The position numbers were made by a program, and so were the translations under genes. DNA of 64,000 bases from an uncultured Flavobacteriales bacterium (lineage in GTDB: Bacteria; Bacteroidota; Bacteroidia; Flavobacteriales_D; Crocinitomicaceae). The notes below the pieces were generated by a model. The model did no database searches, was not told where the DNA came from, and was given only the letters and a program-made list of their open reading frames with translations. Below are positions 1 to 9,853 of this stretch, in pieces (the stretch's first letter is position 1; every line of letters starts with the position of its first letter). The stretch covers positions 310,001 through 374,000 of the forward strand of contig CAJXJK010000001.1 in the NCBI GenBank assembly GCA_913054135.1. Reading direction: 5' to 3'.

Positions 1-1
1 C

Positions 2-967
2 ACTTTTGTTTCTAATAAAGCAACACATGAGCGCTTAGATAAATTATTTGCTCGCGGACTTTCACCTTCGGCACTCAACAAACTCATTCAGTGTCCGCTT
101 GACTTTTATTACAGATATATTATTGGGCTAAGTGAAGAGGGAGAGGTTGAAGAGAACATAGAATCATCAACTTTCGGAACCAAAATTCATGATGTTTTAG
201 AAGCCATCATTCGAGACAATTTTTTCAAAGATGGAAACGGTAGCCCAATAACGGTCACAGCTCTTAAAGCTGAAAAGAAAAAAATCAAAGTAAGATTGAA
301 GGAGGCATATTTAAATGGTGAGAACGGAAAAACCTTTAAAGAATCTGACCTTAAATATGGCCAGAACAAACTCTCTTTTGAGGTTTCAGAAGAATTGATT
401 AGACAATTTATAGATAGACAAATCAAAGAAGTAACAGAAACTTCAGATGCAATCATTCCTGTTGGACTTGAACTAACAGATAATTTTAATGCTGATCTCG
501 AATTCGAGATCAAAGGCAAAAAGAAGCCACTTAAAATTAAAGGGACAGCTGACAGAATTGATAAGATTGGAAGTGTTCACCGAATTATTGATTACAAATC
601 AGGTAAATGCAATAATGAAAAAGTAAAGTATACTTCGAGTTCTAAAAACCCTGAAAATGAAATGCCTAATTTAATTGAGCATGATAAAAAGGCTTATGGA
701 CGACAGTTGTTGATGTACGCACTAATGTTCAATCAGCAATTCCCAAACCAAAAAGAGTTTACAGCAGGAATCATCTCTATGATTAATATTTCAGATTGGC
801 TACAAAATGTTGCATCAAGCAAAAAGGATGCAGAAGATGTCGTTAGTCCTGAATTGCTTGTGGATTTTAAAGAAGCTTTGATTGCTAAGATCTCAGAGCT
901 TTACGAAGAAGGTTATGAATTCAGACATAATCCTAAATCAGACTATTGCCAACATTGCGGAAAGTAA
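2..967 (+). CDS. PD-(D/E)XK nuclease family protein, C-terminal part (5' truncated by window edge)
   Basis: Frame 2 is open from base 2 (TFVSNKATHERLDKLFARGLSPSALNKLIQCPLDFYYRYIIGL...). CPxxFYY, FGTKIHDVLE, IIDYKSGK and a terminal CxxC (CQHC) fit the AddB-like nuclease domain with a Cys cluster. Confidence 0.8.
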   Translation, partial: TFVSNKATHERLDKLFARGLSPSALNKLIQCPLDFYYRYIIGLSEEGEVEENIESSTFGTKIHDVLEAIIRDNFFKDGNGSPITVTALKAEKKKIKVRLKEAYLNGENGKTFKESDLKYGQNKLSFEVSEELIRQFIDRQIKEVTETSDAIIPVGLELTDNFNADLEFEIKGKKKPLKIKGTADRIDKIGSVHRIIDYKSGKCNNEKVKYTSSSKNPENEMPNLIEHDKKAYGRQLLMYALMFNQQFPNQKEFTAGIISMINISDWLQNVASSKKDAEDVVSPELLVDFKEALIAKISELYEEGYEFRHNPKSDYCQHCGK

Positions 968-1294
968 CTATTGCAATTTCTTGTTCTCTTTGTGACGAGT
1001 AGAATCTCTATTGGTCTTCTTATCTAAATTTTTTCTCAAAGCCTCTTCAAGGTCAATACCGGTTTGATTAGCTAAGCAGATAAGCACCCAAAGTACATCA
1101 GCCATTTCATCACCCAAATCTTTATTCTTGTCTGATTCTTTCTCAGATTGCTCTCCGTATCTTCTTGCAATAATTCTTGCAACCTCACCAACCTCTTCGG
1201 TTAACTGAGCCATATTAGTGAGTTCGTTAAAGTAACGAACACCATATTCTTTAATCCAATCGTCTACAAGAGTTTGCGCTTCTTTGATCGTCAT
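968..1294 (-). CDS. MazG-like nucleotide pyrophosphohydrolase
   Basis: LTEEVGEVARIIARR...LGDEMADVLWVLICLAN all-alpha NTP-PPase motifs. Confidence 0.85.
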   Translation of the reverse strand: MTIKEAQTLVDDWIKEYGVRYFNELTNMAQLTEEVGEVARIIARRYGEQSEKESDKNKDLGDEMADVLWVLICLANQTGIDLEEALRKNLDKKTNRDSTRHKENKKLQ

Positions 1295-1794
1295 TTTTTA
1301 AGCTTATTAATTATGTTGGTTGTTGAATAGCCTGCCACCAAGTCAATCACTTTCACTTCGCCTCCATTCTCTAGCACTGCTTCACGTCCTACGATATATC
1401 CTTTTGCGTTGACATCAGTTTCTGAAGGATTGTAATCTGCTCCTTTTACCAATACATCTGGCAATACATTTTCAATAAGTGAAAGTGGTGTTTGACTGTC
1501 AAACTCAATAACGGCATCTACAAATCCTAATGCTGCTAGCAAAGTGGCTCTTGCCTGAATCTTATTCACTGGCCTATCTTCACCCTTACCTTGCTCTTGG
1601 ACTGATGCATCTGAGTTGATTCCTACCACCAAATAATCTCCCAAATCAGCTGCTTGAGCCAGGTATTCAACATGTCCTTTGTGAAGGATATCAAAACAGC
1701 CATTAGTAAAAACTACTTTTTTACCTTCAGGTTTTTTATAACCTGCAGAACTTTGATAATGGATTTTATTTTGGATCTGATTCAGCCTGCTCAT
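1291..1794 (-). CDS. rfaE2: D-glycero-beta-D-manno-heptose 1-phosphate adenylyltransferase (RfaE2/HldE C-terminal type)
   Basis: VVFTNGCFDILHKGHVEYL nucleotidyltransferase motif; start set at MSRLNQ. ATGA overlap with the MazG gene. Confidence 0.85.
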   Translation of the reverse strand: MSRLNQIQNKIHYQSSAGYKKPEGKKVVFTNGCFDILHKGHVEYLAQAADLGDYLVVGINSDASVQEQGKGEDRPVNKIQARATLLAALGFVDAVIEFDSQTPLSLIENVLPDVLVKGADYNPSETDVNAKGYIVGREAVLENGGEVKVIDLVAGYSTTNIINKLKK

Positions 1795-2812
1795 CTTTCT
1801 CAAATTTAACATTTTTACCATTCAATGCTAGTGAAATCAATCCGAGAACAATCATCATAACTGTTTGAGAAGTCCAAATTATCCAACCTAATGCTAAGGC
1901 ATCTGGAACAATACCTGGCTGATCAGGTGCTAAATATGTTGTTACAATTAAACCAACTAAGGCTGGGTATACTCCAATTCCACCTTGAACAAGGATAATT
2001 CCGAAAGTCCCTGCAATGAATCCAGCCAACATAGCGTCTAACCCAAGATGGGCAGTTGAATCCAAACAGAAGAAACAAACGGCGAACATGAGCACGTACA
2101 TCCCCCAAATGAAGAAGGTATGACCAATAAATTGCACTTTATTTTTCGTTCTGAAAATAGAAATAATACCTTCCCACAATCCTTTCAAGAACTCTAAAAT
2201 TTTAACTCTAAATGATTTCTTGGCTATTATCAATGCAACAACTGCAATGAAGCCAAGAACAATTCCGTAAAAAACAACCTTTCCTAATATTTCAAAAATC
2301 AAAGAATTTCCACAACCTTCTTCAGCAGCACCAAAGCTTGATATTTTAGATTTAAATAAGTCAAACTTATCAAACTGCATTGCCAATCCTATCAAGACTA
2401 CTATACCGAGCATTCCTAAATCAACTGCTCGTTCGGCCAAAATGGTTCCGAATCCTTTTTGAAAAGGAACCTTTTCTGTTTTTGATAACACCCCTGCCCT
2501 TGAAGCTTCGCCCGCTCTTGGGAAAACGAAATTTACCAGGTAACCAATCATCAAAGCATGATACCTATTCCAAAAACCTGATTTGAAACCCATAGGCTCT
2601 AAGAGATATTTCCAACGCACAGCTCTACTGACGTGACTTAAGAAACTGAATACCAAGGCTAATGAAACCCACCAATAATTGGCTTTTCCAAAAGCTGAAA
2701 AGAGGTCCTTTTTCTGATCTTCACAAAGAGCGTCATAAAAAAGCCATATCAAAAACACACCAAAACCTAAGGGCAGGATGATTTTGAGAGCTGAGATTAT
2801 TTTAGTCTTCAT
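1766..2812 (-). CDS. Lysylphosphatidylglycerol synthase-like / flippase-like membrane protein (UPF0104)
   Basis: Multi-TM; FPRAGEASRAGVLSKTEKVPFQKGFGTILAERAVDL motif. Confidence 0.8.
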   Translation of the reverse strand: MKTKIISALKIILPLGFGVFLIWLFYDALCEDQKKDLFSAFGKANYWWVSLALVFSFLSHVSRAVRWKYLLEPMGFKSGFWNRYHALMIGYLVNFVFPRAGEASRAGVLSKTEKVPFQKGFGTILAERAVDLGMLGIVVLIGLAMQFDKFDLFKSKISSFGAAEEGCGNSLIFEILGKVVFYGIVLGFIAVVALIIAKKSFRVKILEFLKGLWEGIISIFRTKNKVQFIGHTFFIWGMYVLMFAVCFFCLDSTAHLGLDAMLAGFIAGTFGIILVQGGIGVYPALVGLIVTTYLAPDQPGIVPDALALGWIIWTSQTVMMIVLGLISLALNGKNVKFEKDEQAESDPK

Positions 2813-2823
2813 GAATGTGATTT

Positions 2824-2841
2824 AGTTCCGTGAACGGAACT
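2824..2841. repeat. Perfect 8-bp inverted repeat AGTTCCGT-GA-ACGGAACT between panD and the flippase gene
   Basis: Seen directly; followed by TTTT on the + strand. Confidence 0.7.
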
Positions 2842-2855
2842 TTTAAAACAATGTT

Positions 2856-3209
2856 TTATTCCTCTAAAGAATTTGTTTCAGAATTAGGGAAAATTAAGGT
2901 TGGCTTAAACTCTTTAGCCTCTGACACACTCATCTGTGCATAAGCTATAACGATAACTGTATCACCCACAGCTGTTCTTCTTGCTGCCGGACCATTTAAA
3001 CAAATGGTTCCTGATCCTCTTTCTCCCAATATAATATATGTCTCAATTCGCTCACCGTTATTTAGGTTAACGATTTGAACTCTTTGTCCTTCAACCATAG
3101 TTGCTGCATCAACCAAGTCGGCGTCAATTGTAATTGATCCTATGTAATTCAATTCAGCCTGAGTTACTGTTACTCGGTGAATCTTTGAGTGTACTACTTC
3201 TATTGTCAT
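2856..3209 (-). CDS. panD: Aspartate 1-decarboxylase
   Basis: [22 protein letters not shown] with G-S self-cleavage site; [25 protein letters not shown]-like motif. Confidence 0.95.
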   Translation of the reverse strand: MTIEVVHSKIHRVTVTQAELNYIGSITIDADLVDAATMVEGQRVQIVNLNNGERIETYIILGERGSGTICLNGPAARRTAVGDTVIVIAYAQMSVSEAKEFKPTLIFPNSETNSLEE

Positions 3210-3470
3210 TCAATGTTTATTAATGCTCTCTTTAAGAAAGCAGTGCAAAGATAAAGTTTTTGGATTAAAGCATGAAAAATCACTTTTCAACATGACTGCC
3301 AAAAAGAGATTCGTGTATTAAATGAGTTGGTTCTCTTTTAAAGTAGAAATGCCAAAATTAGCACCACGAATAGTAAGAAGTTGAGGACATAATTTTTCAT
3401 ACTGTTTCATCTTGTTCAACAGTAGAAACACAAATGATGTGCCAAAGCTAGAATCTAAAAGATTTACAGA

Positions 3471-4556
3471 CTAATTGTTCAAAGCCATTAAATAAGACTT
3501 TAAAAACTCGTCAATCTCGCCGTTCATTACACCATCAACATTTGATGTCTCATGTCCAGTTCTTACATCTTTCACCAATTTATAAGGCTGCATAACGTAA
3601 TTTCTTATTTGAGATCCCCATTCAATTTTCATTTTGCCTGCTTCAATAGCATTTTGTTTAGCCATTCTTTCTCTCATCTCCAATTCATATAACTGAGACT
3701 TTAATAATTGCATGGCTTTCTCCTTATTATTAAGCTGAGAACGGGATTCTGAATTTTCAATTATTATTCCTGAAGGAGCATGGCGCAACCGAACAGCAGT
3801 CTCTACCTTATTCACATTTTGACCACCAGCACCACCTGATCTGAATGTTTCAAAAGTGATATCGGCTGGGTTGACGTTAATTTCAATTGAATCATCTACC
3901 AGTGGATAAACATACACAGAAGCGAATGAAGTATGCCTTTTTGCGTTTGAGTCAAAAGGTGAGATTCGCACCAATCTGTGCACTCCATTTTCTCCTTTTA
4001 GATATCCGAATGCAAACTCACCATCTATTTGAAGTGTTACTTGCTTAACTCCGGCAACATCACCAGCATTATAATTCAGTTCTTTGATTTTGTAGCCGTT
4101 TTTTTCGCCCCACATGATATACATCCTCATCAGCATTGAAGCCCAATCACAACTCTCTGTTCCGCCTGCACCTGCTGTAATTTGAAGAACGGCATTAAAA
4201 TTATCTTCTTCTGAAGACAGCATATTCTTAAATTCCAACTCTTCTAAATATTCTAATGATTTAGAAACATGCTCGTCTATCTCCTCTTCAGTTGTCTCTC
4301 CCATCTCATGAAATTCTAAAAGCACTTTCAAATCTTCTAAATGAGTTTTAGATTTCTCATAGCTCTCAACCCAGCCTTTTTTGGTTCTGAGTTTTCTCAT
4401 TACAACTTCAGCCTCTTTCGGATTATCCCAAAAGGTTGGATCTTGAGACCTCAACTCATCTTCTTGTATCTGAATATTTTTTTCTTCAATTTTCAAATAG
4501 CCGTGAAGATCGTTCACTCTTCTTTCAAAATCTTTTAGTTGGTCTGAAGTAATCAT
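3471..4556 (-). CDS. prfB: Peptide chain release factor 2 (no in-frame TGA / frameshift needed)
   Basis: [24 protein letters not shown] motif; [21 protein letters not shown]. Confidence 0.95.
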   Translation of the reverse strand: MITSDQLKDFERRVNDLHGYLKIEEKNIQIQEDELRSQDPTFWDNPKEAEVVMRKLRTKKGWVESYEKSKTHLEDLKVLLEFHEMGETTEEEIDEHVSKSLEYLEELEFKNMLSSEEDNFNAVLQITAGAGGTESCDWASMLMRMYIMWGEKNGYKIKELNYNAGDVAGVKQVTLQIDGEFAFGYLKGENGVHRLVRISPFDSNAKRHTSFASVYVYPLVDDSIEINVNPADITFETFRSGGAGGQNVNKVETAVRLRHAPSGIIIENSESRSQLNNKEKAMQLLKSQLYELEMRERMAKQNAIEAGKMKIEWGSQIRNYVMQPYKLVKDVRTGHETSNVDGVMNGEIDEFLKSYLMALNN

Positions 4557-4673
4557 GATGTAAAAGTCACAATTTTTTATTTATCTGTAATAATTCTTGT
4601 CGAATCTTTCTTGAATGATGCATTCAAAAGAATATTATTTTAAATTTGTCCCAAACTGAATAATACTTAAAGA

Positions 4674-5051
4674 ATGAATGTACCTGCAGATTTAAAATAC
4701 ACTAAAGATCACGAATGGATCAAAGTTGAAGGTGATGTTGCAACTATCGGAATCACAGATTTTGCTCAAAGTGAATTAGGAGATATAGTATATGTAGAAA
4801 TTGAAACTGAGGGAGAAACCTTAGATGCAGAAGAAGTATTTGGATCAATTGAAGCAGTAAAAACAGTTTCTGATTTATTTATGCCGATCGCAGGAGAGGT
4901 GACTCAAATCAACGAAGAAATTGAATCAAACCCTGAGGTAATCAACAGTGACGCATACAATGCTGGATGGCTTATTAAGGTGAAAATTTCTGATGCTTCA
5001 CAAATTGAAGGATTAATGTCAGCAGAGGCATACCAGGAGCTAATTGGCTAA
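4674..5051 (+). CDS. gcvH: Glycine cleavage system H protein
   Basis: KYTKDHEWIKVEGDVATIGITDFAQSELGDIVYVE, lipoyl-lysine region FGSIEAVKTVSDLFMP. Confidence 0.95.
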   Translation: MNVPADLKYTKDHEWIKVEGDVATIGITDFAQSELGDIVYVEIETEGETLDAEEVFGSIEAVKTVSDLFMPIAGEVTQINEEIESNPEVINSDAYNAGWLIKVKISDASQIEGLMSAEAYQELIG

Positions 5052-5445
5052 ATCAACCATTTATCATATTTTTTGGGTCAGCTGGCTGACCTTAATATTG
5101 ATCTTGTGTTTTACACCAGGAGATCGACTGCCGTCCATTCAATGGAATCTAATTTCGATTGGAACACTCGCTCATTTTTCATTTTATTTTGGATTGACTT
5201 TTCTAATGCTCATGGCATTTTTAGAAAAAAAGCAAACTAAGATTGAAAAAAAATTGAACCTATCTAATTTAAGGTTGTACTTGATAGTGATATTAGCCGG
5301 AATTGCAATAGGAATTTTCGTTGAGCTAATACAAGGAAATTACATACCTAAAAGGTATTACGACACTGAAGACATACTTGTAAATAGTATTGGTACAATT
5401 TTTGGTGGATTAGGGTATACTTTGATAGGTAGAAAATTAGTTTAA
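5044..5445 (+). CDS. VanZ-like family membrane protein
   Basis: Short TM protein with FTPGDRLP, HFSFYFGLTFLM and GIFVELIQ...YYDTEDILVNSIGTIFG; TTG start overlapping the gcvH stop. Confidence 0.8.
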   Translation: MAKSTIYHIFWVSWLTLILILCFTPGDRLPSIQWNLISIGTLAHFSFYFGLTFLMLMAFLEKKQTKIEKKLNLSNLRLYLIVILAGIAIGIFVELIQGNYIPKRYYDTEDILVNSIGTIFGGLGYTLIGRKLV

Positions 5446-5501
5446 ATCAGATCGCCAGATGAATTTATTTTTCGTAAATTAGCGATCACAACAATGTTAT
5501 T

Positions 5502-6173
5502 ATGGAAGATAAAAAGTCCAAAGAAGCAGACTTAGAACGTTCAAAGTTCGCCTTTTTCTCAATCGGATTGCTGATGATTTCAGCAACTATACTAATGGCT
5601 TTCACCTTTAGACAAGCTCAAGTTGCCGAATTTCAGGCTGAAGATGAGGACAATTCAATGCAAGATGAACTTGTATTCGATATTGAGGTGCCAGAAGATG
5701 AGCCAGAACCAGAACCAGAGGAAACCCCTCCTCCACCAGTAATTGAAGAGATTGAAATCGTTGAAGATGACGAAGAAATTGAAGAAATTGACTTAGGTAT
5801 GGATGTTGAAATCGAAGATCCACCTGAAGATGTAGAAGATGTGGTTATTGAAGAAGAGCCAATTGCAGATTTTGCTGAAGTTGAACCTACGTTCCCTGGA
5901 GGAGAAGGCGCAATGATGAGCTGGATTCAAGAAAACATTCAATACCCGCAACTTGCAGTTGAAATGGGTGAGCAAGGTATCGTTTACGTACAATTTGTAG
6001 TAAACAGAGATGGCTCAATTGAGAAAGTTAAAATCATGAGAGGTGTATCTGACGCACTTGATGCTGAAGCAAAAAGAGTTGTTAGAAAAATGCCAAGATG
6101 GACACCAGGTGAACAAGCTGGTAAAAAAGTTAGAGTTCGTTATACTTTACCTATTCACTTTAGATTAGGATAA
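5502..6173 (+). CDS. TonB family protein (energy transducer)
   Basis: One N-terminal TM, Pro/Glu-rich linker, C-terminal TonB domain (FPGGEGAMMSWIQENIQYPQLAVEMGEQGIVYVQFVVNRDGSIE). Confidence 0.9.
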   Translation: MEDKKSKEADLERSKFAFFSIGLLMISATILMAFTFRQAQVAEFQAEDEDNSMQDELVFDIEVPEDEPEPEPEETPPPPVIEEIEIVEDDEEIEEIDLGMDVEIEDPPEDVEDVVIEEEPIADFAEVEPTFPGGEGAMMSWIQENIQYPQLAVEMGEQGIVYVQFVVNRDGSIEKVKIMRGVSDALDAEAKRVVRKMPRWTPGEQAGKKVRVRYTLPIHFRLG

Positions 6174-6197
6174 GTATTAAGATAAATCTTATATTAT

Positions 6198-6232
6198 AAC
6201 CCTGATTGACATTGATTGATCAGGGTTTTTTT
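6198..6232 (+). terminator. Rho-independent terminator after the tonB-like gene
   Basis: AACCCTGAT...ATCAGGGTT stem followed by a T run. Confidence 0.85.
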
Positions 6233-6238
6233 ATATCA

Positions 6239-6970
6239 ATGACTAAGGAATTAATTAAAGAATATATCTCCCTAATAGATTTGACTTCATTATCCTCAAT
6301 AGATAATGAGCAAACTATATTAGATCTAGTAGCAAAAGGAAATAAAGGTTTGGAAGAAATTTCACCTGCAGCTTATTGTGTTTATTCTGACCACATAAAA
6401 CCCATCCTTGCCAATAAAAAAGAAAGTATTAAGGCGGCGACAGTTGCAGGATACTTCCCAAGCGGACAATCAACTATTGAGCAAAAAATAAAAGAACTTG
6501 AATTCTTGAACGATTCATTAGTTGACGAAATTGATATAGTTGTAAACAGAGGTAAAATTTTGATGGATGATTACGAATATCTTTCAAAAGAAATTTCGCT
6601 ATCAAAGGAAACTATTGGTAAAAAATGCCTCAAAGTAATTCTTGAAACGGGAGAGTTAAATACACAACAGATTAGAAGAAGTTCAGAAGTTGCAATTGCT
6701 TCAGGGGCTAATTTCATAAAAACATCCACTGGTAAATCAGCAATTGGAGCAACTCCCGAAGCAGTTAAAATAATGTGTGAATCCATTAAACAATCGGGCT
6801 TAAATGTCGGTATTAAAGTTTCTGGCGGAGTGAGAACTTTTGAAGATGCTGAACTTTACCGAAATCTCGTAGAGGGTATTTTAGGAAAAGAATGGATCAA
6901 CAAAGACAGATTTAGAATCGGCGCAAGCTCCTTATTTGATAATCTTATTATTGATTTTAATAAACTATGA
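6239..6970 (+). CDS. deoC: Deoxyribose-phosphate aldolase
   Basis: LIDLTSL..., CLKVILETGEL, GANFIKTSTGKSAIGATPEAVKIM, VGIKVSGGVRTFEDA. The ORF-track start (6206) lies inside the terminator; ATG at 6239 preferred. Confidence 0.9.
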   Translation: MTKELIKEYISLIDLTSLSSIDNEQTILDLVAKGNKGLEEISPAAYCVYSDHIKPILANKKESIKAATVAGYFPSGQSTIEQKIKELEFLNDSLVDEIDIVVNRGKILMDDYEYLSKEISLSKETIGKKCLKVILETGELNTQQIRRSSEVAIASGANFIKTSTGKSAIGATPEAVKIMCESIKQSGLNVGIKVSGGVRTFEDAELYRNLVEGILGKEWINKDRFRIGASSLFDNLIIDFNKL

Positions 6971-7758
6971 TTAAAGAATTTCTTCCCAAAATATTGGATT
7001 CTATTTATGAAGCCTCAAAGGCTATCATGAATATATATAAATCTGATTTTGATGTAGAAATTAAAAAAGATGAATCTCCGGTCACTTTGGCTGACAAAAC
7101 ATCAAACAACATTTTATTTAAAGCCTTAAAAGAAACTGGGATTGAAGTCATTTCAGAAGAAGAAGTTATTCCTGATTATGAATTACGAAAACACAAAACC
7201 CTATGGCTTTTAGATCCTCTAGATGGAACCAAAGAGTTCATTAACAAATCGGATGAGTTCTGCATTTGTATTGCTTTGATTGAAAATGGTGTTAGCATCT
7301 TTGGCATCATAGCTGACCCTGTGAATCAACTAATCATTTTTGGAGGAAGAGATTTTCAAGCCGCCAAAATAAGTTACAATGAAGAAGACATCTTCAATCC
7401 ATCACACCAACTGCAAACGTTATCAAAAACAGAAATTGAAAATGTCATTTATTCTAGAACTCATCACACACCAAGAATTGATTTTTTCATTAAAAACCAA
7501 GAGCAAATCCACGGACCTATAAATCGGATTCGTAAAGGAAGCGCACTAAAGTTTTTTGACCTAGTAGATGAGAATGCTCAGGTCTACATCAGATTATGGC
7601 CGACAATGGAATGGGACATTGCCGCAGGCCATGCTATTTACGGTTCAATAGGTGGTGAAGTAATAGAATTGACTAACTTTGAATCTTTGGTTTATAACAA
7701 GAAAAACTTGAAGAATCCTCAATTCTTGGCAAAACCAAAAAATTTAAAACTGAAATAA
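6967..7758 (+). CDS. cysQ: 3'(2'),5'-bisphosphate nucleotidase
   Basis: [69 protein letters not shown]. Confidence 0.9.
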   Translation: MIKEFLPKILDSIYEASKAIMNIYKSDFDVEIKKDESPVTLADKTSNNILFKALKETGIEVISEEEVIPDYELRKHKTLWLLDPLDGTKEFINKSDEFCICIALIENGVSIFGIIADPVNQLIIFGGRDFQAAKISYNEEDIFNPSHQLQTLSKTEIENVIYSRTHHTPRIDFFIKNQEQIHGPINRIRKGSALKFFDLVDENAQVYIRLWPTMEWDIAAGHAIYGSIGGEVIELTNFESLVYNKKNLKNPQFLAKPKNLKLK

Positions 7759-7768
7759 AAATTACTCA

Positions 7769-8860
7769 ATGAGTCAAAAAGTTGCTTTAGTAACAGGCGT
7801 TACAGGTCAGGACGGCGCATATTTAGCCGAATTACTCTTAGAGAAAGGATACATTGTACATGGTCTTAAGAGAAGAACATCTCTCTTTAACACTGACAGA
7901 ATTGACCATCTCTACAAAGATAAACACGAAGACCACGTAAACTTCTTTTTACACTACGGTGACCTCACCGATTCTACTAATCTTATTAGAATAGTTCAAG
8001 AAACTAAGCCTGATGAGATTTATAACTTGGCAGCAATGTCACATGTTCAGGTTTCTTTTGATTTACCTGAATACACAGCTAATGCTGACGGAATTGGAAC
8101 CTTGAGATTATTAGAAGCAATCAGAATTCTTAATCTTGAGAAAAAGGTGAAGTTCTATCAGGCTTCAACCTCTGAATTGTATGGTAAAGTCGTAGAAACT
8201 CCTCAATCAGAAACAACACCATTTTACCCAAGAAGCCCATACGCAGTTGCAAAACTGTATGCTTTTTGGATAGTAAAAAACTATAGAGAGGCTTACGGCA
8301 TATATGCTTGTAACGGTATCCTGTTCAATCATGAAAGCCCTTTGAGAGGTGAAACATTCGTAACTAGAAAAATTACTAGAGCAGCCTCTAAAATCAAGTT
8401 AGGTCTTCAGAAAAAACTTTATTTAGGAAATCTTGATGCCAAAAGAGATTGGGGACATGCTCAAGATTACGTATATGGGATGTGGCAAATGTTGCAACAA
8501 GACGAGGCAGATGACTTTGTTTTAGCCTCAGGAGAAACTCACCCAGTGAGAGAATTTGTCACCAAATCATTTGAACATGCAGGCATCACACTGAGATGGG
8601 AAGGTGAAGGAGTAAACGAAAAAGGAATTGATACTGACACCAATGAAGTTTTGGTAGAAGTAGACGAAAAATATTTCAGACCTACAGAAGTTGACCTTTT
8701 ACTTGGCGACCCGACAAAAGCTAAAGAGAAATTAGGCTGGACCATTAAACGAGACTTTAACCAATTAGTTAAAGAAATGATGGAAGCTGATATGAAGCTG
8801 TTTGAAAAAGACAAATACCTAAAAGAAGGTGGTCACCAAACGTTCGATTATAATGAATAA
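7769..8860 (+). CDS. gmd: GDP-mannose 4,6-dehydratase
   Basis: [79 protein letters not shown]. Confidence 0.95.
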   Translation: MSQKVALVTGVTGQDGAYLAELLLEKGYIVHGLKRRTSLFNTDRIDHLYKDKHEDHVNFFLHYGDLTDSTNLIRIVQETKPDEIYNLAAMSHVQVSFDLPEYTANADGIGTLRLLEAIRILNLEKKVKFYQASTSELYGKVVETPQSETTPFYPRSPYAVAKLYAFWIVKNYREAYGIYACNGILFNHESPLRGETFVTRKITRAASKIKLGLQKKLYLGNLDAKRDWGHAQDYVYGMWQMLQQDEADDFVLASGETHPVREFVTKSFEHAGITLRWEGEGVNEKGIDTDTNEVLVEVDEKYFRPTEVDLLLGDPTKAKEKLGWTIKRDFNQLVKEMMEADMKLFEKDKYLKEGGHQTFDYNE

Positions 8861-9794
8861 GGATGCAAAAATCTATGTGGCAGGCCATAACGGAATGGTT
8901 GGTTCTGCAATTGTTCGTCTCCTTAAAAAACAGGGCTACGATAATATTATCACAAGAAGATCCAAAGAGGTTGATCTTAGAAATCAATCTGAAGTAAATT
9001 CTTTTTTTGAAAGCGAAAAGCCAACGCATGTATTTTTGGCTGCCGCAAAAGTTGGAGGAATATTAGCAAACAATACTTACAGAGCAGAGTTTTTGTATGA
9101 CAATTTGATGATTGCATCAAATATCATACATGCAGCATATGAGCACAAGGTTACTAAACTACTATTCTTGGGGTCATCATGCATCTACCCAAAATTCGCA
9201 GATCAGCCCTTGCAAGAAGCGAGCTTGTTAAGCGGATACTTAGAACCGACAAATGAGCCGTATGCAATTGCCAAAATAGCCGGGATCAAGCTGTGTGAAA
9301 GCTATAGAGATCAGTACGGATGTAATTTTATATCGGCAATGCCAACGAATTTATATGGTCCCAACGACAATTATAACCTCAAAACTTCTCATGTTTTACC
9401 CGCAATGATCAAGAAATTTCATTTGGCTAAAGAAAAGAATCTTCCGACTGTTGAAATTTGGGGAACCGGTTCTCCTTTGAGAGAGTTTTTATACGTGGAT
9501 GACTTAGCCGAAGCTTGCCTTCACCTCATGCTTAACTATGATGAGAAGCAGTTTGTGAATGTAGGTTCTGGAACTGATATTTCAATCAAAGACTTGGCCT
9601 TAACGGTTAAAGAAGTAGTTGGTTTTGAAGGAGACCTAACCTTTGACAGCACTAAGCCAGATGGAACACCTAGAAAACTAATGGATGTATCACATTTGAA
9701 AAAAGCAGGATGGTCATACAAGATTAAATTGAAAGAAGGCATCAAAATGGCTTTTGAAGATGCTCTCGAAAAAGGACTACTTTCAGAAGACTAA
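8853..9794 (+). CDS. fcl: GDP-L-fucose synthase
   Basis: [53 protein letters not shown]; overlaps the gmd stop. Confidence 0.93.
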   Translation: MNKDAKIYVAGHNGMVGSAIVRLLKKQGYDNIITRRSKEVDLRNQSEVNSFFESEKPTHVFLAAAKVGGILANNTYRAEFLYDNLMIASNIIHAAYEHKVTKLLFLGSSCIYPKFADQPLQEASLLSGYLEPTNEPYAIAKIAGIKLCESYRDQYGCNFISAMPTNLYGPNDNYNLKTSHVLPAMIKKFHLAKEKNLPTVEIWGTGSPLREFLYVDDLAEACLHLMLNYDEKQFVNVGSGTDISIKDLALTVKEVVGFEGDLTFDSTKPDGTPRKLMDVSHLKKAGWSYKIKLKEGIKMAFEDALEKGLLSED

Positions 9795-9853
9795 ACTTCT
9801 CTAAATCCTATATTTTATAACCTTTTAGTGAATTTTACCGTTTAATAACACGC

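Noticed and set aside
187-519. 110-aa ORF antisense to the PD-(D/E)XK nuclease gene
   Set aside because: The opposite frame is a clear protein family continuing to the window edge; the antisense ORF has no recognisable features.
3210-3470. 261-bp gap between panD and prfB as an ncRNA or small gene (a 30-codon minus ORF MKQYEKLCPQLLTIRGANFGISTLKENQLI is present)
   Set aside because: No structure, motif or family support; too short to call.
5640-5880. Glu/Pro-rich GAA-type repeats in the TonB linker as a variable repeat
   Set aside because: Ordinary low-complexity TonB periplasmic linker.
8539-8814. Antisense ORF in gmd (and similar antisense ORFs in fcl, WecA-like, PaaZ and HK genes)
   Set aside because: All lie opposite well-supported conserved genes.
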